The notes under the pieces are model-generated. The model was given only the letters and a program-made list of their open reading frames with translations. It was not told the DNA's origin and searched no databases. 64,000 nucleotides of DNA, from NCBI GenBank assembly GCA_036023115.1, contig JAYKKT010000073.1, positions 15,504,001 through 15,568,000 on the forward strand. Direction: 5' to 3'. The stretch comes from Brasenia schreberi (lineage: Eukaryota > Streptophyta > Magnoliopsida > Nymphaeales > Cabombaceae). Both the position numbers and the translations under genes were made by a program. Below are positions 14,126 through 25,739 of this stretch, piece after piece. Every line of letters begins with the position of its first letter. Positions within the stretch are counted from its first letter, which is position 1.

Positions 14126-14441
14126 TATAAGAAGATATGCCTTGGAAAGATTCACAGTGAAGTGCATTCAGCACTTCTACAAACACAATTATAAATCACA
14201 CAACATACTTCAATAAGAAGCTCTTTATTGAATCACAAGGGGCCTTAAAGGCTTGCTTTTACAAGAAGTGTTGGTACATATTTATAGACAAAAGAGCTCT
14301 CAAAGAGAGCGGTCGGAGGCCAACATTCAATCACTATGAGATTAGCCATTGAGTGTTGGCCAGTCCCAACGGTTATATTTTATAGCCGTTGGGGCCTTGA
14401 CCCAATTGGCCTGACGGGCATAGGCCAACTATATTCTTACA
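14126..14441 (-). repeat. LTR (3') of copia element 1
   Basis: This LTR aligns with 18521-18795 through AATCACACAACA, AATAAGAAGCTCTTTATTGA, ATCACAAGGGGCCTTAAAGG and GGCCAACTATATTCTTACA. On the minus strand it starts TGTAAGAATATAG. The other end (TTCTTATA) is nearly the inverted repeat TTCTTACA. Confidence 0.75.
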
Positions 14442-15347
14442 CCCCCCTCAAACTAAATTGATCACAACTGACAGTTTGCTACAAAGCACTTGAAACCGAG
14501 GTAGTAGAAGGGATTTGGTAAACATGTCAGCAAGTTAATATTCTGTGGAAACAAACTTTAGATCCAAATGTCCTTGTAAATATTCTTCTCGAACATAGTG
14601 AAAATCAATTTCGATGTGCTTTGTACGTTCATGGAAGGTGTTGTGTGTAATATACATTGCACTTTTGTTATCGCAGTGCATCTATGGCGTAGATTCAATT
14701 TGGTCATATAAATCCCTAAAGAGTTGTGTAAGCCATGTCAATTCTGTAGCAGTAGTAGACATTACCCGATACTCAGCTTCTGTGGAAGAAAGTGATACTT
14801 TTTTATGTTTCTTACACTTTCAAGACACGAATGAGACACTACAAAAAAATGTAAAAACTTGTGATAGAGTGTCTGTCATTGACATCTCCTCCCCAATCGA
14901 CATAAGTAAAAGCAATTAGGTTTAAGGATGAAGAGGCATATATAAATACCCCCTTGTGAGTTGTTGCCTTTACATATCCGACAATTCTCATTACAGCCCC
15001 CATACGGGCAGACTTACTCAATGAACTGCATGTGAGATAGCAGGTCTTGTAATTGTCAAATATGTCAGAGCTCCAATCATTTGTTTGTATGGATTGAAAT
15101 TTGCTAATGCTTCACCATTTTTAAGTCTCAATTTCTGGTTCAACATTTATGGTGTTTCTACAATCCTGTCATCTGTGATTCCTGATTTAGAGATAACGTC
15201 ACTAGCAAACATAGTTTGTGTCAAGAATGTAATTTTCTTGTTTCGAGTGACCTCTATTATCAAGCAGTGCAACTTTCCAAGATCTTTCATTTAAATTATT
15301 TTCCAAGAGCTGTCTGGATGCCCGTGTAATAATTTCCAGTGATAACA

Positions 15348-16373
15348 ACAACAACAACTAAGCCTTTTCCCATACTAGACGGGGTCGGCTACATGGATTC
15401 TTTGTTTCCACAGATCCCTATCGTGTGTCATGTTAGTAGTTAACTCCCAATAAGCTAGATCATTCTTTATTGTTTCTTTCCAACACTTTTGTGGTCGTCC
15501 TCTACCTCTTTTAATACTTTCCAAATTTAGTTTTTCTACCCTTCTTACATGTTCTTCTTCTGATCTTCGTTCTATATGTCCAAACCATCTTAAACGATGT
15601 TCTCTCATTTTATCCTCTATTGGTGCCACTCCTAATTTGTTTCTAATAACCTCATTATGTATACGGTCTTTTCTTGTATGACCACTCATCCATCTCAACA
15701 TCTTCATTTTTGTCACAGACATCTTTTGTACATGTTGATGATTAACTGCCCAACACTCAAAACCATAAAACATGGCAAGCCTAATTGCTGCTCTATAATA
15801 TTTACCTTTTAATTTTAATGGTATCTGCTTATCACAAAGAATACTTGATGCTCCTCTCCATTTTAACCAACCAGCATTAATTCTATGTGTAACATCTCCA
15901 TCAATTCTTTCATCACTTTGAAAAATTGACCCTAGGTATTTAAAACTTTCCTTTTGGGGAATGCAATGTGTGCCAATTTTAATTTCTATGTCCTCTGAAG
16001 TAGCCAAATGATCAAACTTACATTCCATATATTCTGTCTTTGTTCTACTAAGTCGAAGGCCTTTGCTTTCTAATGTTTCTCTCCATAGTTCTAATTTTCT
16101 ATTAACTTTTTCCTTAGACTCCTCCACTAATACAATGTCATCTGCAAATAACATACACCAAGGTACTTCATCTTGAATATGTTTTGTTAACTCATCCATC
16201 ACCATTATAAATAAGTATGGACTTAAAGTTGATCCTTGATGTAACCCAATATTAACTTCAAAGAAGTCTGTCGTTCCTTCATGAGTCCTCACACATGTTT
16301 TTGTACCATCATACATGTCTCTTATAAGGTTAATATATGTCAATGGGATACATCTTTTTTCCAAAGTTCTCCA
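15348..16373 (-). mobile_element. RTE-type LINE copy 2 with 17-bp target-site duplication
   Basis: This 5'-truncated copy of about 1.03 kb is nested in copia element 1. Perfect 17-bp direct repeats AATTTCCAGTGATAACA flank it at 15331-15347 and 16374-16390, so both edges are exact to within shared bases. The tail is (CAA)n on the plus strand, then CTAAGCCTTTTCCCATACTAG. Confidence 0.95.
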
Positions 16374-16391
16374 AATTTCCAGTGATAACAT
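15375..16391 (-). pseudogene. RTE LINE reverse transcriptase C-terminal part (copy 2)
   Basis: The frame is open over 338 codons and ends at the family's usual terminus RIHVADPV. It keeps [14 protein letters not shown], the FADD catalytic box in [12 protein letters not shown], and the C-terminal KCWKETIKNDLAYWEL. The first six residues (MLSLEI) come from the target duplication and not from the LINE. The endonuclease and the N-terminal half of RT are lost by 5' truncation, so the copy is inactive although open. Confidence 0.85.
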
Positions 16392-18502
16392 ACAAAAATA
16401 ATATTACAATTCCTACAACACATTTTCTTACAAACAGTGCAATGTCAATGTAACAAGCAACAAATCCATGGTTAATAAAAAACTCGTTTATTTTATCAAA
16501 CCAAGCCATTGGGGCCTATTTAAGTCCATATATAGCTTTTCTTAGCCGTAGAACTTGGTTGTTCGACACATTTAATCCAGGTGGAGGTTTCATTTAGATT
16601 TCTTCTTTAAGTCAACCATTCAAAAAAGTATTTTTAACATCCATTTGAGTGATATCCCAGTTCCTAATTGTGCTTAAGGCAACGAGCACCCTGACTATTG
16701 TTATCCTAACTACAAAAGCAAAGGTTTGTTCATAATCTATTACATATTTTTGACAATATCCTTTTGCCACCATAAAAGCTTTGTATCTTTCTGGAGTACC
16801 ATCATTTTAATCTTAATTTTGTAAACCTACCTTCATCCTATAAAGTTTTAGTGTTTGCACGACTAACTATTTCCCATGTTTGAGCTTTATTTAGGGCATC
16901 TAGTTCGGTGTTCATGGCATCAATCCATTCTTGAGATTTTTGTAAAAGTTTTGGGTTCTTTCATAGCTATCAGATTGGTCACTAGAACTCTATGAGATGG
17001 AGAGAATGTTTTATAGGATACAAATCTTTCTGGATCTGGTGGACCTTCTTAAAGGATATTCAATAGTTTAGTGTTTCTCTTAGTATAATATTGATCATAG
17101 GGTTGAATAGTATATCTAGATTGAGGTAATTCATTAGCAGTTTCCTATCTTTCTTCTTGAGTGTAGTTCATATCATCATAAAATATCAGTTAAAAAGGAG
17201 TATTCCTCCCTCGAGGAATCATTTTAAAATAATACTCATTTTCATGAAATTACATCTCTAGACACATAATTTATCATTTTTTTGGTCATAACACCTATAT
17301 CCTTTTTTTTGTTATACCATATCCTAAAAACACACATTCTATGGAAAAAAGTTTGTCATCTTTGTTGGTGAGAACAAAACATTTGCATCGAAAATTTCTT
17401 AAATGCGAGTAACAAGGAGTTTTGCCGAACAATGTTTCTTTGAGTTATATATTTTGTAAGACAAGAGTAGGCATTCTATCACATAGACTGATGTCATAAC
17501 AACTTCAACCCATAAATTCTTTCGAACACTACTAGAGATAAGAAGTGTTCTTGTGGTTTCCATGATATGCCGATGTTTCCTTTCAACCACACCATTTTGT
17601 TGTGGAGTCTTGGTACAAGAAGTCTGATGGATGATTCCATTATCTTCTACGTAACTCTCAAAAATTTTTAAAACAAATTTACCACCCGAGTCAAATCTAA
17701 AAACTTTAATTTGAGAGTTAAATTATGTTTTGATCATATTATGAAATATCATAAAATTCTTGAAAACTTCAGATTTCGTCTTTAACAAATATATCAAAGT
17801 ATATCCGGTGAAATCATGAATAAAAATTACGTAATAAGATACTCCACCTTCTGAAATGCATAGTGAAGTCCCCAAACATTTAAATGAACTAATTCAAAAG
17901 GTTTATTTGTGTTTGTTATTCTTATTGGAAAGGGAAGATGTTTAATTTTTCCAAAAGAAAGTCATTGCAAAAAAAAAATCATCAACTTTTTAAATTTCAA
18001 TTGGAGAACAGTTATATATTTGATGAATATTTAGATGACCTAGTCTTTTATGCTCATTTGAAAAAGCGTTACATTGACCAAAAGTTTGCGTGTGAAAATA
18101 GTCCATAACATAGAGTCCTCCCTCCCTATTTTTCCTTCAAGTTCTAGAAGTTGTACAATCACATAACGAATTCCTCACATGTTCACTCACATTGTTCATG
18201 AAAATACATAGAATAGTTCTATGTCGTATCCTTTTTTTTGTTCTAGACTCGAATCAATAGAAAGTTCTATTTTTGTTTCGCTAACATAACCCTATAGTTT
18301 TTTAAAATATAAGTAATTTTTCATAGCTTGCAACCATGTTTTGTAGTTGGAGTTTGTTAGATGAAAACTAAAACTTTTATATTTTATTATTGCAAAGCAA
18401 ATGTAATAGATACCCTTACTTGATTTGAAGAGAAAAGGATTCACTGAAGATGATTCTTCCTTGGCATGCTTCTCGAGGCCGTATCGCACGATCAACACCC
18501 TT

Positions 18503-18520
18503 GACTAGGCTCTAATACCA
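18503..18520 (-). other. Primer-binding site of copia element 1
   Basis: On the minus strand this reads TGGTATTAGAGCCTAGTC, close to the usual copia TGGTATCAGAGC complementary to initiator tRNA-Met. It abuts the 5' LTR. Confidence 0.7.
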
Positions 18521-18795
18521 TTTAAAAAGATACACCTTGAAAAAATTCACACTAAAGTAACACTTCTACGAACCACAATTAAAAATCACACAACACACTT
18601 GAATAAGAAGCTCTTTATTGAATCACAAGGGGCCTTAAAGGCTTTCTTTTAAAAGAAGTGTTGGTACAAATTTATAGATAAAAGAGCTCTCAAGGATATT
18701 CTTACATATGGGATTAGCAGTTGAGTGCTGGCCAGCCCCAATGGTTGTATTTTACAGTTGTTGGGGCCTTGGCCCAGGCCAACTATATTCTTACA
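18521..18795 (-). repeat. LTR (5') of copia element 1
   Basis: This is the partner of 14126-14441. It is about 40 bp shorter, mainly because of a deletion and substitutions around 18,690-18,730. Confidence 0.75.
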
Positions 18796-19219
18796 TATTA
18801 TTTTGATTGACAAAAGCGTTCCTTCACACATTCATGGTGAAAATCTCACATATGAAAGACATGTTCTCCATCCTTTCGTGTTGATTGTGATCTTGCCATA
18901 TTGCGGCCTTTTGACAAGAGATTATGTTGGACCCATGCTCTCTAGTAACAAATGTTTGTTGTTGTGTCATATCTTCAAACCACCACACAATGACTAAGTG
19001 TTACAAAAAAACAAATCACAAATGATCCAAAGTTGACTATTAAGCTATTTTTTGTAGATACAACAATATTGATCCCCAATCTTCATTTTCAAGTTTCCAC
19101 ATAAAATCACAAGGCCCAAGGTTTCCAAACGTTCATCTTCATCCTAATTTAAACAAACCACGAATGAAGCAATGGTACACTATAACATTGGTTTTAATAT
19201 TTAATCCTCCACTAAACCC
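18796..19219. other. No feature recognised
   Basis: Sequence between copia element 1 and the first recognisable satellite units. No coding region or repeat is seen. Confidence 0.4.
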
Positions 19220-21040
19220 GTGCCAAAACGTAGTACAGCTTGGAAACCAGTGTCGATAAGAGTATGGCTAGGACACCAAAATGTTGTTAGATGTCAAATC
19301 TCTGCCCAACGTCGTACAATTTCCAATTTCTGCAAAATGGAAAAGACAGTACACTTGTATGGCTTGACAACAAAGTTGTAAGATGAACAATTTTTGCAAA
19401 AATGCCAACGACAGTATACTACTACGGCTTCGACAACAATGTTATAAGATGCCCAATTTCCGAAAAATGTCAAAGACAGAACACTAGTATCGCTTGGACA
19501 ACAATGTTATAAGATGCCCAAGTTCTTCAAAATAGCACAAACAATACATTAGTATCGCTTGAACACCTATGTTGTCCGATGTCCAATTTGTACAAAATGT
19601 CAAAGACAGTACACTAGTATGACTTCAACAACGAACATTACACTTGTATGGCTTCGACACCTATGTCGTAGGATTTCAAATTACGATGAAATATAAAAGA
19701 CAATACTTTTATGGCTAGGACACCAATGTTGTAGTATGCCCAATTTCTGCAAAATGCAAAAGGCAATACGGTTGTGTAGCTTGGACACTCTAAGATCACC
19801 AATTTCAGCCAAATGCTGATGACAGTATACTGGTATGACTTGGACACCAAAGTTGTAATATGTCCAATTTCTGCAAAATGCAGTACAGTTGTATGGCTTA
19901 GAACACCAATGTTGTAAGGTGCTCAATTTCTCCAAAATGCTAAAGGCAGTACGCTAGTATGGCTTGGACAATAATGTTGTAAGATGCCCAATTTCTGAAA
20001 AAATACCAATGACAATACACTAGTATGCCTTCGACACCAATGTTGTAAGATTTCAATTTCTCCAAAATGCCAAAAACAGTACACTAGTACGGCTTGGACA
20101 CCAATGTTGTAAGATGTCCAATTTCTCAAAAATGACAAAGACGATACACTAGTAAGCTTGGACACCAATGTTGTAAGATGCCCAATTTCTGCATACTGTC
20201 AAAAACACTACAATAGTATGGCCTGGACACCAATGTTGTAAGGTGCCCACTTTTTGCAAAATAACAAATACAATATGCTAGTATAACTTGAACACCAATG
20301 TTGAAAGACGCCCAATTTGTGCAAAATGCCAAAGACAATATACTAATACGGCTTGGACACCAATGCTGTAAGACGTCCAATTTCTAAAAAATGTCAAAGA
20401 CTATTACTAGTATGACTTGGACACCAATGTTGTAAGATGCTCAATTTCTCCAAAATGCAAAAACACACTAGACTTGTATGGCTTGGACACCAGTATTGTA
20501 AGATACACAATTTCTGCAAAATGCCAAAAACAATACACTAGTATGCCTTGAACACCTAAGTTGTACGATGCCCAATTTCTACAAAATGCCACAAACAGTA
20601 CACTTATATGGCTTAGACACCAAGTTTGTAAGATGTCAATTTCCGCAAAAAGCCAAAGACAATATACGAGCATGCCTTGGACAACAAGGTGGTACGATGA
20701 TGCCCAATTTCTGCAAAATGCAAAAGGCAGTACAATTGTATGGATGGGACACCAATGTTGTAAGGTGCCCAATTTCTGAAAATTGCCAAAGACAATACAC
20801 TAGTAGCATGGACACCAATATTATTCGATGCCCAATTTCTGCAAAATGCCAAAGACAGGACATTACTATGTCTAGGACACCAATGTTTTATGATGTCCAA
20901 TTCTACAGAACATGTCAAAGACAGTACACTACTATGGCTTCGACTTGTAAAGACATTTTGCAAGATGCCCAATTTCTACATCATAAGATGTCCAAGCAGT
21001 ACACTAGTACGGCTTGGACACCAAGGTTGCAAGATGTCCA
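19220..21040 (+). repeat. 65-bp satellite array, block A
   Basis: Diverged head-to-tail monomers of about 65 bp. The consensus in pieces is GGACACCAATGTTGTAAGAT, GTCCAATTTCTCAAAAATGC and CAAAGACAATACACTAGTAT, then GGCTT. The first units are degenerate and start near 19,220. Units become clear from about 19,320. Most carry GCCCAATTTCTGCAAAATGC-type variants. The block ends exactly at the 3' tail of LINE copy 3. Its last ~535 bp recur at 23,798-24,340. Confidence 0.95.
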
Positions 21041-23797
21041 ACAACAACAACAGCCAAGCCTTTTCCCATACTAAACGGGGTCGGCTACATGGATTATTTG
21101 TTTCCACATATCCCTATCGTGTTCCATGTTAGCAGTTAACTCCCAATAAGCTAGATCATTCTTTATTGTTTCTTTCCAACACTTTTGTGGTTGTCCTCTA
21201 CCTCTTTTAATACTTTCCAAATTTAGTTTTTTTAACCTTCTTAAAGGTGCTTCTTTTGATCTTCTTTCTATATGTCCAAACCATCTTAAACGATGTTCTC
21301 TCATTTTATCCTCTATTGGTGTCACTCCTAATTTATTTCATAACCTCATTATGTATACGGTCTTTTCTTGTATGACCACTCATCCATCTCAACATCTTCA
21401 TTTCTGTCACAGACATCTTTTGTACATGTTGATGATTAACTGCCCAACACTCAGAACCATAAAACATGGCAGGCCTAATTGCTGCTCTATAATATTTACC
21501 TTTTAATTTTAATGCTATCTTCTTATCACAAAGAATACATGATGCTCCTCTCCATTTTAACCAACCAGCATCAATTCTATGTGTAACATCTCCATCAATT
21601 CTTCCATCACTCTGAAAAATTGACCCTAGATATTTAAAACTTTCCTTTTGGGGAATGTAATGTGTGCCAATTTTAATTTCTATGTCCTCTGAAGTAACCA
21701 AATGATCAAACTTACATTCCATATATTTTGTCTTTGTTCTATTAAGTTGGAGGCCTTTGCTTTCTAATGTTTCTCTCTATAGTTCCAATTTTCGATTAAC
21801 TTTTTCCTTAGACTCATCCACTAATACAATGTCATCTGCAAATAACATACACCAAGGTACTTCATCTTGAATATGTTTTGTTAACTCATCCATCACCATT
21901 ATAAATAAGTATGGACTTAAAGTTGATCCTTGATGTAACCCAATATTAGCTTCAAAGAAGTCTGTCGTTCCTTCATGAGTCCTCACACATATTTTTGCAC
22001 CATCATACATGTCTCTTATAAGGTTAATATATGTCAATGGGATACCTCTTTTTTCCAAAGTTCCCAAAGAACCTCCCTCGGTACCCTATCATAAGCTTTT
22101 TCTAGATCAATAAATATCATGTGAAGGTCTTTCCTTTTTGCTCTAAAATGTTCCATAAGACATCTCAAAAGGTGAATCGCTTCAATAGTATATCTGCCTG
22201 ACATGAATCCAAATTGGTTCTCTGTTGTACTTGATACTTGTCTTAACCTACGTTCGATAATTCTTTCACATAATTTCATAGTATGACTTATTAACTTGAT
22301 ACCTCGATAATTCTTTCCCATAATTTTATAGTATGACTCATTAACTTGATACCTCGATAATTCGCACAATTTTGAATGTCTCCCTTGTTCTTATATATGG
22401 GTATAAGTGTACTTGCTCTCCATTCCTCGGGCATCTTTTGGTTTTTCCATATTTCATTAAATAGTCTTGTGAGCCAAATGATTCCTATTTCTCCTAGTAA
22501 TTTTCAAACTTCTATAGGAATATTATCTGGTCCTACCGATTTACCACCCTTCATATGTTTAAGAGCCTCTTTAACTTCATTCTTTTGAATACGTCGGTAG
22601 AAATTGTGGTTTATATAATTTTGTGACTTGGCTAAATCTCCTAAACTAATACTAACATCTTTATTTTCATTAAAAAGATTATAAAATTAGTTTTTCCATC
22701 TATTTCTTATATCATCATTTGCCACTAGAATTTTTTCATCCTCGTCTTTTATGCATCTAACATAATTAAGATCTTTAGTTTTCTTATCTCTAGCCCTAGG
22801 TATCCTAAAAATATCTCTTTCACCCTCTTTTGAGTTGAGTTTTTTATATAAGTCCTCCCAAATCTTAGCTTTTGCTTCACTAACGGCCTTTTTCGCTTCC
22901 TTCTTTGCTTTCTTATAAGCTTCTAAAGTTTCACTAGTTTTCTTAGCATAATGTAATTTGTAACATGCCCTCTTTGCCTTGATTTTATTTTGTACTACTT
23001 CACTCCACCACCAAGCTTCTTTTTGTGCCGGTACACCTCCCTTATATACCCCTAACACATCTTTCGCCACTTTCCTAATATGTATAGCCATATTGTTCCA
23101 CATATCACAGGGTGTGCCAACATAATTCCAAAACATCTACTTGAAGGACTTCTGTTTAAATATATCTTCTTTCTCGCTTTTGAGGTTCCTCCATTTAGTC
23201 CAAATAGCTCGATGCACTCTTTTCTTCTTTGTCCATTTTTTTATTTGTAAATCCATAACTAAAAGTCGATGTTGGGTGGTTAAGCTTTTTCCTAGAATTA
23301 CCTTACAATCTTTACAACATGCTCTATCTTTTTTTCTACAAATAAAGTAATCAATTTGTGTTTGTGATAAGCCACTCTTATAAGTAATTAAATGTTCATC
23401 TCGTTTTTTGAAGATTGTATTGACTATAAAGAGATCAAATGACATAGCAAAATTTCCAAAATTAAAATCTCCCTACCTTCCTCGTTTATATCCCCAAAAC
23501 CAAAGTTTTCATAAATCCCTTGATATCCTAATGCCTCTTTACCGACATGTCCATTTAAATCTCCTCCTAAACAAATCATCACCCTTTGTGGAATCTTTTG
23601 AAACACCTTATCTAACTCTTCCCAAAAAACCGTCTTTATACTATCTTCTAGTCCTACTTGGGGTGCGTAAGCACAAACTATATTCAAAACCTCTGCTCCT
23701 AACACTAATTTCAATATCATGATTCGGTCACCATATCGTTCTATGTCTACTACACTCTCCTTTAAATCTTTATTTATGATAATATCAACAACAACAA
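21041..23797 (-). mobile_element. RTE-type LINE copy 3, longest copy, includes endonuclease part
   Basis: This is a 2.76-kb LINE in the satellite, minus strand. The 3' tail is (CAA)n at 21041-21052. It carries RT, the connecting region and most of the apurinic-type endonuclease domain, and is truncated in the N-terminal endonuclease part. The 5' edge is followed by a second (CAA)n run (about 23,787-23,799) before satellite resumes. No short target duplication exists; instead about 535 bp of satellite is repeated on both sides. A 50-bp tandem duplication lies at 22254-22353. Confidence 0.92.
21071..23785 (-). pseudogene. RTE LINE endonuclease-RT remnant (copy 3)
   Basis: Read on the minus strand, endonuclease pieces come first: ILKLVLGAEVLNIVCAYAPQ, then CLGGDLNGHVG (the GDxN catalytic box), and near 23,137-23,445 SGLSQTQIDYFICRKKD (D/Y box) and TTQHRLLVMDL (terminal H). 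Next comes a lysine-rich connector (about 22,690-23,136). The RT follows, with [31 protein letters not shown] and FADD, then the C-terminal region ending HVADPV. Lesions include TAG at 21777-21779 replacing the Trp of LW-RETLE, a 1-bp deletion near 22,062 and a frameshift near 21,330. This non-autonomous copy best shows the original single-ORF EN-RT layout. Confidence 0.85.
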
Positions 23798-25380
23798 CAA
23801 TTTCTACAAAATGCCACAAACAATACACTAGTATGCCTTGAACACCTAAGTTGTACGATGCCCAATTTCTACAAAATGCCACAAACAGTACACTTATATG
23901 GCTTACACACCAAGTTTGTAAGATGTCAATTTCCGCAAAAGGCCAAAGACAATATACGAGCATGCCTTGGAAAACAAGGTGGTACGATGATGCCCAATTT
24001 CTGCAAAATGCAAAAGGCAGTACAATTGTATGGATGGGACACCAATGTTGTAAGGTGCCCAATTTCTGCAAATTGCCAAAGACAATACACTAGTAGGGCA
24101 TGGACACCAATATTGTTCGATGCCCAATTTCTGCAAAATGCCAAAGACAGGACATTACTATGGCTAGGACACCAATGTTTTATGATGTCCAATTCTACAA
24201 AACATGTCAAAGACAGTACACTACTATGGCTTCGACTACAATGTTGTAAAGACATTTTGCAAGATGCCCAATTTCTACATCATAAGATGTCCAAGCAGTA
24301 CACTAGTACGGCTTGGACACCAAGGTTGCAAGATGTCCAATTTCTCAAAAATGCCAAAGACAATACTAGCATCAATTGGACATGAATATTGTAAGATGTC
24401 AATTTTCTCAAAAATGTCAAAGACAATACACTAGTATGGATTGGACACTCATATTGTAACACACCCAATTTCTACAGAATAATAAGACAATACAATAGCA
24501 TGGGTTCTGCAAAATGCAAAAGTGCAGTACACTTGTATGGCATGGACACCAATGTTGTAAGATGCTCAATTTCTGCAAAATGCCACAAAAAGTACACTAG
24601 TATGACTTTCACACTTATGAATATTTTTTGCAGTACGAATTTCTACAAAATGCAAATGGGAGTATAGTTGTATGGCTTGGACATCAAGGTCGTAAGATGC
24701 CCAATTTCTACAAAATGCCACAAACAATACACTAGTATAGATTGGACATTGATGTTGTAACACACCCAATTTCTAGAAAATGTCAAACAGAATACACTAA
24801 TACGACTTGGACACCAATATTGTAAGATTCTCAAGTATTGCAAAATGCAAAAACGCAAAAATGCAGTACACTTAGTATGTCTTTGACACCAATATTGTAA
24901 GATGCTCAATTTGTGCAAAACCCCACAGACATTCCACGAGTATGGCTTGGACAAAAATGTTATACATTGCCCAATTTCTTCAAAAAGCCATAGACAATAC
25001 ACTAGTAAGATGTCGAATTTCTAAAAAATGCCACAAACAATACACTAGTATGGCTTCGAAAGTGATGTTGTAACACACCCAATTTATACAAAATGTCAAA
25101 CATAATACACTAGTATAGCTTGGACACCAATGTTTGAAGATGTCCAATTTCCCAAAAATGTCAAAGACACACTAGTATGGCTTGGACACTAATGTTGTAA
25201 CACACCCAATTTCTACAAAATGCCAAGGACAATACACTGAGGTGGACACCAATGTTATAAGATGTCCAATTTCTCAAAAATGCCAAAGGCAATACACTGG
25301 TATGGATTAGACACTGATGTTGTAAAACACCCAAATTTCTCCAAAATAACAAAGACAATACACAAGCATGGGTTGGACAG
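23798..25380 (+). repeat. 65-bp satellite array, block B
   Basis: Continuation of the array between LINE copy 3 and copia element 2. The first 543 bp (to about 24,340) is a near copy of 20,509-21,040. I see roughly ten substitutions plus small indels, including an 8-bp gap at about 20,945. After that, units alternate between the GTTGTAAGATGTCC type and the GTTGTAACACACCC type. Confidence 0.95.
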
Positions 25381-25719
25381 TGATGTTTTTCATCAAGACT
25401 GAAAAAATACATAGACTGAAATAACTTGAATCAGGGTTGTTGTCGCCTTTCCTCTGGCTGTCGACCCCTGCTCCTTTTTTATTTAATCCATCATTACACA
25501 AAACGGCAACCCTAATTACAATTTATACTAATCACTGTTTTAACTTAAAAGACTACAATACCCTTACTTAAAGTACACGGTTCCTAATGAATCTGACCCG
25601 ATTCATTAGGACCCAAACACTAAATTAGACCCAAACAATTAACTACATTTGAGTTATATAATATACTAAAAACAGAAAAGACTAAAACATGCTTGAAGAC
25701 GAGACTTGATCTCAAAACA
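25381..25719 (-). repeat. LTR (3') of copia element 2
   Basis: Aligns along its length with 31571-31909 (shared CATAGACTGAAATAACTTGA, CACTGTTTTAACTTAAAAGA and others). It lacks about 20 bp near the TG end that the partner has, and has extra bases near 25,615-25,640. Confidence 0.92.
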
Positions 25720-25739
25720 CGCCCCCCCAAGTTGAGTCT

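Larger units (their letters stand above)
14450..18300 (-). pseudogene. Copia pol remnant (integrase, RT, RNase H) of element 1
   Basis: On the minus strand, a piece at 17590-17399 reads ERKHRHIMETTRTLL and VVMTSVYVIECLL, the C-terminal part of the copia integrase core. A piece around 16600-16500 reads LRKAIYGLK followed by a stop and APMAWF, the RT motif ...KAIYGLKQAPRAWF. Pieces at 15060-14750 read VGYVKATTHKGVFI, FTYVDWGGDVNDRHSI and, near 14760-14800, the sequence matching SVEAEYRVM, which is RNase H. Many stops and shifts break it. LINE copy 2 sits between the RT and RNase H parts. Confidence 0.75.
14126..18795 (-). mobile_element. Ty1/copia LTR retrotransposon 1 with nested LINE 2
   Basis: Two related LTRs (14126-14441 and 18521-18795) flank degraded copia pol sequence read on the minus strand. 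A polypurine tract, seen as CCCCCCTC, follows the left LTR at 14442-14450. The primer-binding site, complement GGCTCTAATACCA ending at 18520, directly abuts the right LTR, which fixes the orientation. Domain order on the minus strand is integrase remnant, RT and RNase H, as in copia. LINE copy 2 interrupts the RT/RNase H part. No clear 5-bp target duplication was found. The LTRs differ by many substitutions and a roughly 40-bp length difference, so the insertion is old. Confidence 0.8.

Noticed and set aside
14123..18800. A 5-bp target duplication for copia 1 (GATTA/TATTA)
   Set aside because: It requires LTR edges that disagree with the primer-binding site position and the TGTAAGAA inverted ends. 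Left unresolved.
19638..25412. Many open frames of 60-170 codons on both strands, with recurring motifs such as LQHWCPSHTSVL or MPNFYKMPKTIHYYG
   Set aside because: They are translations of the 65-bp satellite in rotating frames (65 is not a multiple of 3). Codon frame is not conserved between units, and indels do not respect the frame.
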